Below, piece by piece: positions 46,901 through 59,348 of a stretch of DNA of 64,000 nucleotides. This DNA comes from Dendrolimus kikuchii (taxonomy: Eukaryota; Arthropoda; Insecta; Lepidoptera; Lasiocampidae): the NCBI GenBank assembly GCA_019925095.2, contig CM034401.1, positions 13,676,338-13,740,337 on the forward strand, given 5' to 3'. The position numbers were made by a program, and so were the translations under genes. Each line of letters opens with the position of its first letter. Within the stretch, counting starts at the first letter, position 1. A model generated the notes under the pieces. It saw nothing but the letters and a program-made list of their open reading frames with translations, had not been told where the DNA came from and did no database searches.

Positions 46901-49900
46901 TGGTGAACCCATTGTACAAATACGTAAAGTTTTACACAACTTATAATTGAAATCAGCAGTTTTCGTTTGCGCAAAAAAGTGAAGACCGGTTTCCCACACG
47001 TAAATAATCTGCCTATAACTATCTATATTGAACTTTAATTCACAAGCGGAAATACAAGTGTTGCTTGCTATGCATTTATGATTTGTTCCGTTTACACGAT
47101 TCGTTCAATATAGATTATTAACATGTCGGAAACCGATGCGCATTATCTGCGAAAACTACATCGGGGGGGGGGGGGGGGGGGGGGGAGGTGTATTATTAGT
47201 TATGTAAAATTGTGCGGCTATATTAAATATGAAATTTATGGTGATAAACAAAAATATTTTCATTTAATTCATTCATCCAAGCTGGGCTTCTCTTGACCAG
47301 TGCCTACATCTTACAATTCATCCACGTGCCTTAACACTGGTAGAAATTTGTCAGTACCTACTCGTATGAAGCTTATGTCGAATTTTAACCAACAGCAACC
47401 TATAGTAAGGCAAATGAACGGTTAGTAAAATATAAGACCGGCCCTAAATCATACTATCCAATCTCTTATTTCAACATTGCTAGTAATTTGCCTTCTTTTC
47501 TTCGCTTCCTCACCTATCTCGAGTCAAGACAGAGGTTTTTCTTTTAGCTTTTTTATATATATTTTTATCTTTTCTTTTGCGAGGTCTCTTGAGTAAGGGT
47601 AGTTATGAAAATTTACATTAATTTGTGGAGTTTATGTACAAGAAGGATTAGTAAGGCAATCGAATGGCTAGTAGTATCATGGAAAATCGTCCATGATAAT
47701 AAATACATAGAAAGCCTGCATTTATCACTTACAGTTCGTTTTCTTTTGTATAAAGGTATCTGTCAGTAGCGTCCTCGAATAGCGGCATGTCTGTAACAAA
47801 ATAGTTGCGTCAAAGTGAATAGGGTAATTCTTCTTGTTGGCGGGCGATTGTCATCGTCATCCATATTTGACTACAATTAACTGATTAGCGCATTTGAAAT
47901 GGAAATATTCTTAAAAAGCTATAATATTTTAAAGAAAACCTGGTTGCGGCGAATGATGGCGGTTGGAGGCGAAGAATCACCCAAGAACGCAATTCAGGTA
48001 ATTAAACTTGTTAAGATAATTTGCTTATTTGGTCGACCGTACAATTGTTCATGTTAAAGCCATCTTCATGAATAGCAAGCTAATTGAAGTAACAATGTTC
48101 CGGTCACATCTGTCGCTGGTAGTGGCGACGTTAGGGGGTAGCAAACAGTGCAACCGCCTAAGGCGTCACTCTTGCAGAGGCCTCGCGCATTCGCGCAAGA
48201 GCCCTAGTAGAAAAACTCCACAAAGAACCTTGCAATGGCTAAGATTGTCCCTGGTCGCAAGACAGACGGCGGATAGAGGAAACAACTCTCGGAACTGGAA
48301 ATTACGTTTCGGTCAACGTAGCATAGGACGCCCTCCAGCCTTTTAGTTTAAATAATGACACGCGTAAAGTCGCCGGCGAGCCCTAGTTGCAGAAATGTGA
48401 GGACCTGCGCAGACTTGGAGAGCCCTACGTTTACCACTGGACATCGATTGGTTGATGAAGAAGATGAGTTTTATTACTTACGGTTAACTTTCAGAGTAAT
48501 ATTTGTTTTCTTGGAAAAACTACAGTCATCCAGATCTGGAGTTCTTTGGATACTCATACAAGAATATACACCGCTATCTTCAGGTACCAGAGACTTAATA
48601 GTTAGTAGACTTTCGAACCCTTGACTATTGTATTTCGTTGAGACCCGGTACTTTGAAGAGTTATCATCATCTGCAATAAAATGTAGGTATTTCATTATAA
48701 TATCCATATTCGTCGTTACCCGCGGGTCCAAGGGGTGTATGGTACCCGGCGCAAGGATCTATGGGGCGCACACCGACTGTTATATACCTACACTTTCCAT
48801 GCTAAAGGCAAAATAATGGATATAAAGATTTCATAAGGCGGAAACTTTAACCTTTTTGACAAAAAATAAATAAAAACAAAACCGACTTCAAACTATAAAA
48901 CAAAAAAAGAAATATATTCTACAATACCTTGAATTTGATGCCAAGTAAAAAATAAAAAGAAACAACAAAAAATATACAAAATACTTATATTATTATGTTT
49001 CACTTCGCACCGATTTCATATTTTAGAAAATATTTATTTTTTGCTTTTTAGTTTGAAGTCGCATTTGTTTTTATTTAAAAAAATAAAAATTATTGTCTAA
49101 TTTTTAGTTGCACTAATAGTAGAGTAATTTTAGGACTAATATACATATTAAGCGCATGTAGAAAATGTAATACTAGCACGCGTATACAAGTTTGCCTTTC
49201 CATGAGTGAAGGCGTCTTCAACAAGGGTTGCCCTCGATTTCCCTGGGATCCACTCATGAAATCCTGACTTGGTGACAATAGAACCATCTTAGGAGTATAT
49301 TTTCATTCTTTCGAATAAAAAAACTGAACATTGACCCACAATTGACGAAGAAATTGCGTAACAAACATATAATAAAAACACAGTCAAATTGGGAACCTCC
49401 TTTTTGAAATTGGAAATCGTTTTTAACCGATTTCAAAAAGGCCTCCTCCTTTTATGGAATCGGTTAAAAATGGCTAGTAATAAGTAATAACAGCCCATAA
49501 ATGTCCCACTGCTGGGCTCGGGCCTCCCACTATAGGGGGGAACGGACAGTATACCCGCCACGCTTGTCCAAGGCGGCTTGGCAGATTTGACACATCGGTT
49601 ATCTCGATGTGTAGGTTGCATCACGATGTTTTCCTTCACCGTTATTAGCACGTGTTAATTGTAACAATAAGTACATTAGGTCAGAAAACTGCCTAAGTGG
49701 TACATGCGTTCCGGCCAGGATCGAACCCACGCCCTTTGAGTTTGCGACGCGTGCGCTAGCCATTACGCTACCACGACTAAACTAAACAAAAATGGCTAGT
49801 GCGGTTTTGTAAATAAGGCATTGGCATCAGATCGAATTCCTAGAAATACATTGTACAGACGATAGAATACGCAAAGATACAAGCAGATAAATGAGTATAA

Positions 49901-52900
49901 CCTGACCATAACGTCTAGAATGCGAACTAATTTCTTTGCCTTCTAGCAATATTCTATTAAGCTGTAGTCAAGGTCAGTGAATCATAAACAAAGCGACTTT
50001 ATTCATATTATTTTATTTTAACATTGATCCAAGATCCAAAAAATAACCAAAAACGCATGTAACAATACCAAGTTTTACGCACGCAGTGATTTTAAAGTTT
50101 ACCAAGAATGTCTAGTGGACTTTGAAGCAAAAATCCTTTCTTTATAATTCGACGATATTTACCAAAGAATAGCCAACACGATAGGTTTGTAATGGTTAGT
50201 TTTGCTTCTTTTAATGAAATAAGTGTTCTGTTAACTATCACAAAGTGTTAAAGTTCTTGCTTACAAAATTATTACTATTAAAGTAAACATTATAAGCTTG
50301 ACAAAATGCATATGTTGTAACTAAAGCAACTTGATATTTGCACGATGTTTAAGCCGTACTAAAAATCACTAGTAACCATCGAAATTACTATTGACCTGAT
50401 ATTGGAGTTGCTTGAGTTTAGACAAATTTACGAAAGTGGCGCCCGTGTTATATTCTACTTTATTTTGCCACCCTGTAAGATTACTTTTTATCATAATAAG
50501 GCAAGTTATGACATCATATTTAAAACTAGTCACTTGACGTATTAAATACTAGCTGTGCCCCGCGGTCTCACCAGCGTGACGATGGAATCGTTATATTTTG
50601 GATAATTCACACTATTTAGTCTGATGTGTAAGCTATATTATTGTAAAGTTACATCAAAACCCATTCAGTCATTTTTGCGTGAAAGAGCAACAAACATACA
50701 TCCATACATTCTTACAAACTTTCACGTTTATAATATTAGTAGGATTGTTTAAAATCATCTTACGTTAAAATATTGTATCAGAATACACAAAATATCACAA
50801 TCTATGTTTACAAAACAATATGCTACGTGCGTTCCGCTACTTTGTTTACGTGGGACTTAAATTTTATATTCATACTAGGATATGCCCGCGACTTCGTCCA
50901 CGCTTAGCTTGAAATTCGCGCGGGATTCCCGACACGCAAAGTATTGCAAAATTTAAAAACAAGAATGTAAGCTATCGTTTTATTGGAAATTGTCGAAATA
51001 AAACTAATTTTTATGCAGCTGAACAACTTCAAACCGCTCGCCGGAAATCCCGCGGGAATTTTCATATTTATAAAATATCACATATTTTAACGTAAATTTG
51101 CTATCGTTCAGTAAAAAAATCACACTGGAATTCGATTTTTTTTAATCTGGCCACTTTAAATCGTACCCTGAAAATTTCCCGCGAGATTCCTAGGATAATA
51201 GTAACGTTAAAAATCTAAGAACTAGCTATCGATCAGCGAACACCGCATCGAAATCGGCCCAGTAGTTTTTACGTGAATCCCAAACAAACAGACAAATAGA
51301 CAAGAAATCTAAAAAAAATGCATCATTATATAGCCTATTCCATTTGGTTTTTTATTAAATAGCTGCAATGTACAGACAGGGCGTGTTTATAATTTTATAA
51401 TATTATAGATAGATTGTTATATTCTGAACCCTGTAAGGTACCAAGTGGCCTATTTCTATATCTTACTATTCATTCACTTACCTCATTACAGGCGGTTGAA
51501 TTTTAACATCACTTGTATGAAGTCATGTTAACCCGATAGTAAAGCAAAAGCATGGATAAAAAACTTTGTGCTTACCGGTTAAGGTCTGCCCTTGCACACT
51601 CCATGTTAAACTAGGTTCAGGCTTCCCTTTTGCTTGACATGTCAATGTGATGGCCCGGCCGAAATCAGCTGATACTTCGGTAGGCGTGTTCACGAAAACT
51701 GAGGGGTCTGTTAAAAACAAAATTATTTAATGACTGAATATGCTTTACTGGATATTAATGGCCGGTTCCGGCATCTTACTATACATTCACTTACCTGAAC
51801 ATCGATTGAATTTTGATGTTACTTGTATATGGCTATGTCAAATTTTAACCGATAGTAAGGTACATAAACGGTCGGTAAGATATTATTATAAGAACTCACC
51901 GTTAAAGATACAATTTACAGAAATAAAAATTTACAGTAATAGGCAGTTTTGTCGCTATTAACGATTTCTTCCAGACAATCTTTGGATAGACAAGTATTTA
52001 AGGACAAGTAAGTAATACTGCCAGCCTTACGGTAACGTTCCCATGAAGTGACAGTAGTTTATGGCTAATTTTTATCTATAGTTGTATTCTTGGCTCTAGT
52101 TTGTCCACGCTTGACTTAAAATTCTCATGGGATTTCCGGGACACAAAATACCGCAACTTGTAAAATGAACGTAAGCTATCATTTTAGTGAAAATTGTGTC
52201 GGAATAAGTAAATTTTTATGCACCCGAACAACTACAAACAGGTCCCGGGAAAGTTCCCGCGGGATTCCCGGGATAGAAAGTAGCGCAGATTTTAAGTCTA
52301 AAATTTTTTTGTTGATCAGAGACAACCGCAGCTATATCGGCCCAGTACTTTTTACGTGAATCTCGAACAAACAGACAAGAAATCTAAAAAAATATCGTGT
52401 CGTATTCTCCTTCGTTTATATAGTCTATTACAGTTATTTTTTAAATAGCTTCAATGTACAAACACAGTATTTTTAGAATTTGATTATATTACTAGAGTTT
52501 ACCCTGCGGCGCAGCCGCGGTTCAACCTCCAGTTCAAAGCAAGTGGTACAGGTTACATTGTATGAATTTTTTATGCATTTGCCCCCCGGAAGATTTCTTT
52601 CATTTTATATCGCAAACAATTCCATCCCCGTCCATCTGTAAACTACATAAATGACGAAATGGATCAAATGGACTAACTGGACCAAGTGGACCAACTAGAG
52701 CAAGTGGACCAACTGGATCAAGAGGACCAAGTGGGCGAAATGGACGAAATAGAGAAAAATCACAAAACCTATCCTAGCAATTTGTTTGAAAGGCGTCTGC
52801 GTTTGAACTGCAAGAATATAAAAGTATTCAATGAGATTGAAGGAGTCAAAGTAATTACATGGATCGCTTTGGTTGCTTCATCCAAATTGAAAGACAACCA

Positions 52901-55900
52901 TAGCAAGCAAGAAATAAATATAGATATAGAAAAGAAAAAATGTAACATAATAGTAGCAATAAATAGTATAAAAATAGTTAAGTAAAACAACAAATAGATA
53001 TAGAGACAGAAAACATAGACATAAAAGTTTAAATTAGAATAAGTTGTAAATGTAATAGATATAAGAGTTTTGAAAAGAAAAAACAAGAAGAAAAAAAAAG
53101 TAAGAAAAATAAGAAATAAAGAATCCCTTACCCTTTCCCTGTGTAAAGGTAGTAATAAAATAAATAAAAAAGAAAAAGAATAAAAAGACCTCTATCTTGA
53201 CTAATGATAGAGAAGGCGATAAAAAAAAAATTGTAAGACAAAATAAATGAACCGTCTAATATGGTTTTAATATCTGCTATATTCGCACCGACATATCTGA
53301 ACTAATCGATTTGAGAAGAAAACGTTGGCTAGTTTAATGAAATGTAAGACGGAAGTGACGAAAACAATCCGAAATTTTAAGAGTTAAGAATTAAAACGTT
53401 ATTTCTATTAAAGTACTTGTAATATGACATTCATAAACAAAAATTGTGCGCGATCATTCAGAAAAAAAATACGTAATTGAAAAAATACAATCATACATAG
53501 ATTCAGATAATTTGAGAACCTTTTATGGAGTTGTTTACAAATCAATCAATAAAGATTTTACTATTGTCAAAAATAAAATAGTTATTTTAAAACGGTTCGA
53601 CGATCATTTTTTTTTTTTGTCTAACTTGTTTATAATTATAATATTGAAGATTTTTGACCTTAAAATTGTTTGCTCATTTAATACCTAAAATGTTTAAAAG
53701 CCTGCTGATGTGTATTTATATCTTATTATATTTTTGCACACTTCTCTAGTATATGTGGTATATGAAATGAACCGAAATTTATTGGCTTATGTCATAGTAA
53801 ATTGATAAGACTTTTGGTTTGTCAGTCGGATTGAAAGTTTTTCTCAAAAATAGTCTGAAACAATTCGGCGAATTACAATTAAAATTTTAGGGACTAAAGC
53901 AATAGTTTTATTTTAAACTTTTGTGTATATTTTATTACTATATTTTGCAAGGTTCGTCGGAACGAAGTGACAGGCACAGTTAGTTCCTGTTTCTTTGATT
54001 GTAGTAATATTCACGTAATGGAGAAAGCATTTAAATACTTGTTTTAGTTTTTGATTTGTGAAAAATTATAATTACGCTTTGAATTCCTCTTACAACATAT
54101 CCTCCTCCCTTTACTATTATTACAGAGATATTACGTCTTTAATTTGTCAGTTAATAATTTTATAAAAACTTTATAAAAACCAATTTAAATTTATAATACA
54201 ATGTAGCCTTATCTCAATTAAATTCTGATTGTAAAACTGACTATATAATCAAGGTTTAATAAGAAAAGCTACTTGAAATAACTTTACAATTATTATTGTA
54301 TATATTCGTTATGAGTTCCTTATAATCTGGTTGATAATAGGAATTCACACATCCAATTGTTTGTGATTGTACCAGGATGTACTCGTAAAGTAGAAATATA
54401 TCGTATGCATAGACGCCATAATTATATCAGGTTTCTGTGTCTTACTAACCAAGTAACAATTCTTTAACTGTACAATTGCCGTGAAAGAAAACGTATTTCG
54501 TAACATGCTGCAATCACACTTTTTAGCATAGGATTCTTGCAGAATCTGTCACATTTTCCGGGTCAAATAGATTTCAAAAGATTTTTATTTTAAGAGCAAG
54601 CATTCACACAAGTCACATTCCATTAATTATTTATTAAGGCGTTATTCACCCCCAGAAATTTCCGATCCATCTATCAAAAATTATATCATTTTCCGGGATA
54701 AGAAGTATCCTATATCCATTCTCAGTATTACTATATAAACAATATGGATACCTACCGTAATTGTCCGTGAGAACATAACAGACAATCAGAATTACTTTCC
54801 CATTTATAATATTAAGTATCGAATGGCCTGGATCTCAAGTCTGATATTACAATCATACTAGGATAGTCCTTCACTGTGGTTAAAATCCTACAATAATGGA
54901 TGCTTTTGTATACAAAAATATGAGTAGTCCTGACACCAGTGAACGATCATTCGGACACCATTGTATAGCAGACCTAAGGTCCAGAATGCTATAATATGGG
55001 CTCTTAAAAACGGAATACGCAGATAATTAAAGTCCCAACAAGGAAGATATCGTATTGAGCTACTTTCTCTTACCTGCAAACAAAAGAGTTACATTTTTAT
55101 TTGACTTATAACAAATACTTTTTTATCCATGCTAAGCCATATATTTTTTTGTGACTGAACCGATTTGATCAATCTTTCGTTGGATTCAGTATTCATGATA
55201 TACATATCAATCTCATTGGATACCATATATCTACGTAATGACCGACCTCAAGAGTAACTAAAGAAAGCATATTTTCTCAACAATATTATATTATTTGCAA
55301 AATATATGAATTTTTATGTTTTACTTCGCACCGACTTTAAGATGTTATAGAAAAAATTATGTATTTTTTACTTTTCGGCTACACTTGAAGTCAGTTTCTT
55401 TTTTGCTACAATTTTTTTTATGCTGAGCTATTGTCATACCTAGGATACTTTTTTCAAGCTTCTGACTAAAAAAAATTACTTACCTATCACACAAATCGAA
55501 ACGTTTTGCGTTTCACTTTTACTATTGCGACATTGATATACTCCGCTATGGTCGACTTCAAGTTTGCTAAATACGAGAGATAATACAGGAGGTCGTCCTC
55601 TTTGGTAGTGCTCCTGGGCAAAAACAGTTGCTTTCGTCGAACGTGTAATGTTGTTGCCATTCGGACTTACCCATTGTACCTAAAAATGTATACGGATTAG
55701 TTTCTGAATTAAAGGTATTTAAAAGTTGACCACATACAATTGACTGTCTTAATTGTATGTGGCTATGTGGCAAGTCGGCTACTACTAATGTAGTATCCGA
55801 TTTGCATATTTGTCACCAATAAACCGTTCAAATTTTGCCGCCCTTACCGACCTTTACAATTCGATATAGACCCCGGCACGATTCTTAAGCGGCCAATATT

Positions 55901-58900
55901 TCTTACGAACAGTGAAATTTTGATCCTTTTTCCAAGTATAAGGTATTTATTGTCCCTTTCGAATAGAGACAATAACGTAATGTAGATATGTCGATGAATA
56001 AATTTATCCGTGCAGGAACGGAGAAAGGAGGCGGAGGCGGCCTGTCGTAAGAGGCGACAAAACAACCCACAGCCAGGTGGTAAGGCATTTGCCCGACTGG
56101 ATGGCTACCACCCCTGGTCTAAAGTATGTCGCCATAACAACCTTGAATTGTGTTCCGGCATTAGTGACTAGGTTCCAGTCTTCCTTAAGAGAGCAGTAGC
56201 GCATTTGTAACAGCTTTGGTGTTGCAAATGTCCATAGGCGATGGTAACCGCGTTCCATCAAGTGGGCCTTCTCCCTGTCTGCTGGACTCCTGCAATAAAG
56301 AAAATAAAAAAAGTAACTCATTATATTGGCAACGATCAATGCGCAAAGCGATCTGCTCCGAGCGAGCTGTTCCGCCGACCGCTTAAGATTCTTGGCCGTA
56401 ACTATATATACCCTAGTTCGCAGTCATATAATTACTATATTTATGATTTTCACACTGTCGTCCTAATTCTCTGTCGTAATGATGGCCTCTATGGTTGAGT
56501 GGGCGAATCCTTAGCCTGCCGAGCTCACTGGAACGCAGAAGCTCCAGATTCGATTCCTGGTACGGTAAATTTGGTAAACGAGCTTTCCATTACTTTCTGT
56601 GGGCTGGATATCTAGCATCGGCCCGAGAGTAGTCCGTTGTATATTACCCATAACACAATCTTAACTTGCTTAGCTTTAATATATAATGTATGTGTTTACC
56701 TGCCGGTTATATATTTTTTTTAAACACTTACACATATACCTTTTTACCTGTAATTATTATGATTGAGAAATAGACATATTACAAGCCAAATTATTTGTAT
56801 GGACGTAATAACATTAGTGTGTGTAAATATGAATATGTTAATTTCTATAACACAAAAGAATTGGTCCCCCCCTAAATTCTGCCGCGCTAGGGACTAGCCT
56901 ACTCAAGACTGGTAAACCGGTTACTGATATATTATATATGTACGTTTAAAACTTTAACTATAGTCTTGTAGATTATTTGTTACTGGACTATGTTCGGTCG
57001 GTAAAGGAAATATGCTGTGATACAGTTTATAATGTGTTGTACTACAGAATATGCTCTCAGAATCTACACCTGAAGTAGCATAGAAACTTTTAAAATTTAT
57101 TGCGACATTAAGATCTTATAATTTAGTTTGAATTGTGAACGTTATACGGTTTTGGCTTCAAGACCTTTTAAGCCAGTCTTATTATATCTTTTTAATTATA
57201 GTGGTGTGGCGAAATAAACCTTTTCGCCTACAGCCTGGTAGGCCAGATTTTTAGTTTGTAATTGACAACTGTCATATTACATATAGAGAGAAGTCGTCAC
57301 AAAAATAACCTTTTTGAATGGAATGGGAAAAACGCACTGAACTCGCGTGATCGTCACGCTCAGATACAAAGTTTTCACTTCTGACGTCCAGTCCTACGAC
57401 TGGCAGTTTTTTTATCAGGTATTTGTACAGTTTAAAGTATAATATTTCACATACTTTTTGATTTTTATCCGTTAGTCTGCAGGTCACGGTCAAAAGACTG
57501 CCAACTGGCAAGTAGCCGGTCTCGTCGTATTCTATAGGTTCTATCAATTGACTGATGTCTTGTTTTGCACAGTACACTAAAACAATATACTTATTATTAT
57601 TAGCTGCTTAATTCTGAAAATCGTAAATCTATATTTTTTTATAAAACAAAGTCGGGTTAGTTATACCAGTTATGACATAAGAACGGCTGGACCGATTTTT
57701 TAAATCTTTAAATTGTTGGATTTGTTTCCACTCCGCATAGCAGAATGACTATGAATATATCGAAAAATTTCGCAGATTTTTTTTTTAATAAATGACGTTT
57801 GGAACTACGCCATCTTATTTTTTGTGTGTGTTCGAGTGGAATTGAGTTTGAGTGGATCCCGGGATAGTTTAGATCACAATTATTCTAGATTTTTATTTTT
57901 TCAACGCAGGTCAACGTCTGCCGGAACCGCTAGTTTATAATAAATCTAGAGAGATTGTAAAGTGTATATGGTTTGTGAACGGACATAAAAAAACTTGTTA
58001 TTATAACTAATATAACTGTAAATGTTAGTCTGTCTGTTTGTTACGCTTACAGGTCTTATCTACTCAACCAATCATCGTGAAAGGAGACAGGGATTTTAGG
58101 TCAAAGAAATATAATGAATTGAGATATATTAATCGAGAATATGGTTTAAAAAATGCGTTATATTTTTCTATTACAAAATGGAAAACATCAGTCCTATTTG
58201 GAAGACGGGATACATTAAAAATAAAGTCACAAATAAAATCAGTTATCGACTACTATAATTGATTTATGTGAATGAATTTTAACAATTAAAAATATGAAAA
58301 CACTTGCACCAGACAATTAATTCATTCAAAATTCAAAATAACTGAATCCACTACAATTATAAGAAAAATATTGGATTAGTAAAACATAGCTCACGTTTTT
58401 GAAGTTCATTCATCCCCAAACTAGATCAACCTGTGTCTTGGGAACCTCCGTCCTAATGGGTACAATTCTGTTTGTGAAATTATTGTTTACACAGTCGAAT
58501 ATGTTTTTATGTAACGTAAGCATATTGGAAAATAAATAAATAAAAGACTTCTTATTGACACCAGGCTCAACTTTTTACAATCTGGGCCCTAGATTCGTAT
58601 CCGTCTCCTTTTGCATATACGAGTACGATGTCAGGGTTATATAAAACTACATATGATACCATTCATCCAGAAACAAAGAACTGTTCCCGAAGCAAAGATA
58701 TATCAGTTCATATTTATCAACGGTTATATATAAGCTCAATATTTACAACATCCTGACTAAAGTAGAACGGAAGGGGTACTTGATTTTTTTTCCAGTGTTA
58801 TTATGACAAATGCAACCAGAATAGGGCGTTAACTTACCTCGGAGAAAACAAAAGGTAAAATCTAGTTGCAATTAATCGCCAGTAGTACCGACCGTTCATT

Positions 58901-59255
58901 GGCCCTACTATCGGTTAAAATATGAAATAAGTTCCATACATGTAAGTAAGTAAGATATAGGGATCGGTTATGGCCGGTTCCTACATCTTTTGTTATTCAT
59001 TTATATATTATATAAAGTCCAGGTGTCGAAGCCCGTCAGTAGGGGAGCTCCATACACATATCATTATTTCCCCATTGAATAGTTACGAGGACAACAAATC
59101 AGCCAGTGAAGCTAAGACACTATTGAATTCTGTCTTCGAATTGTAGTGGGCGTTAAATTCCGTAAAAAAAAAAGTGAAAATACGAGTGTATGAACTCGGG
59201 GTGAGTTCATACACTCGTATTAACGGACCTTGCCACCCGGACTATATTATATATA

Positions 59256-59348
<93 letters not shown>

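Noticed and set aside
46850..46950. Possible extra gene 2 exon ending at a GTAACT donor on the minus strand
   Set aside because: No acceptor lies upstream in range, and the residues do not add to Ig3, which is complete without it.
54888..55079. Minus-strand open frame after a strong acceptor as an extra gene 2 exon
   Set aside because: In the phase required after exon 3 it meets a stop within a few codons. In other frames it has no Ig features. The fused acceptor and donor is better described as a possible recursive splice site.
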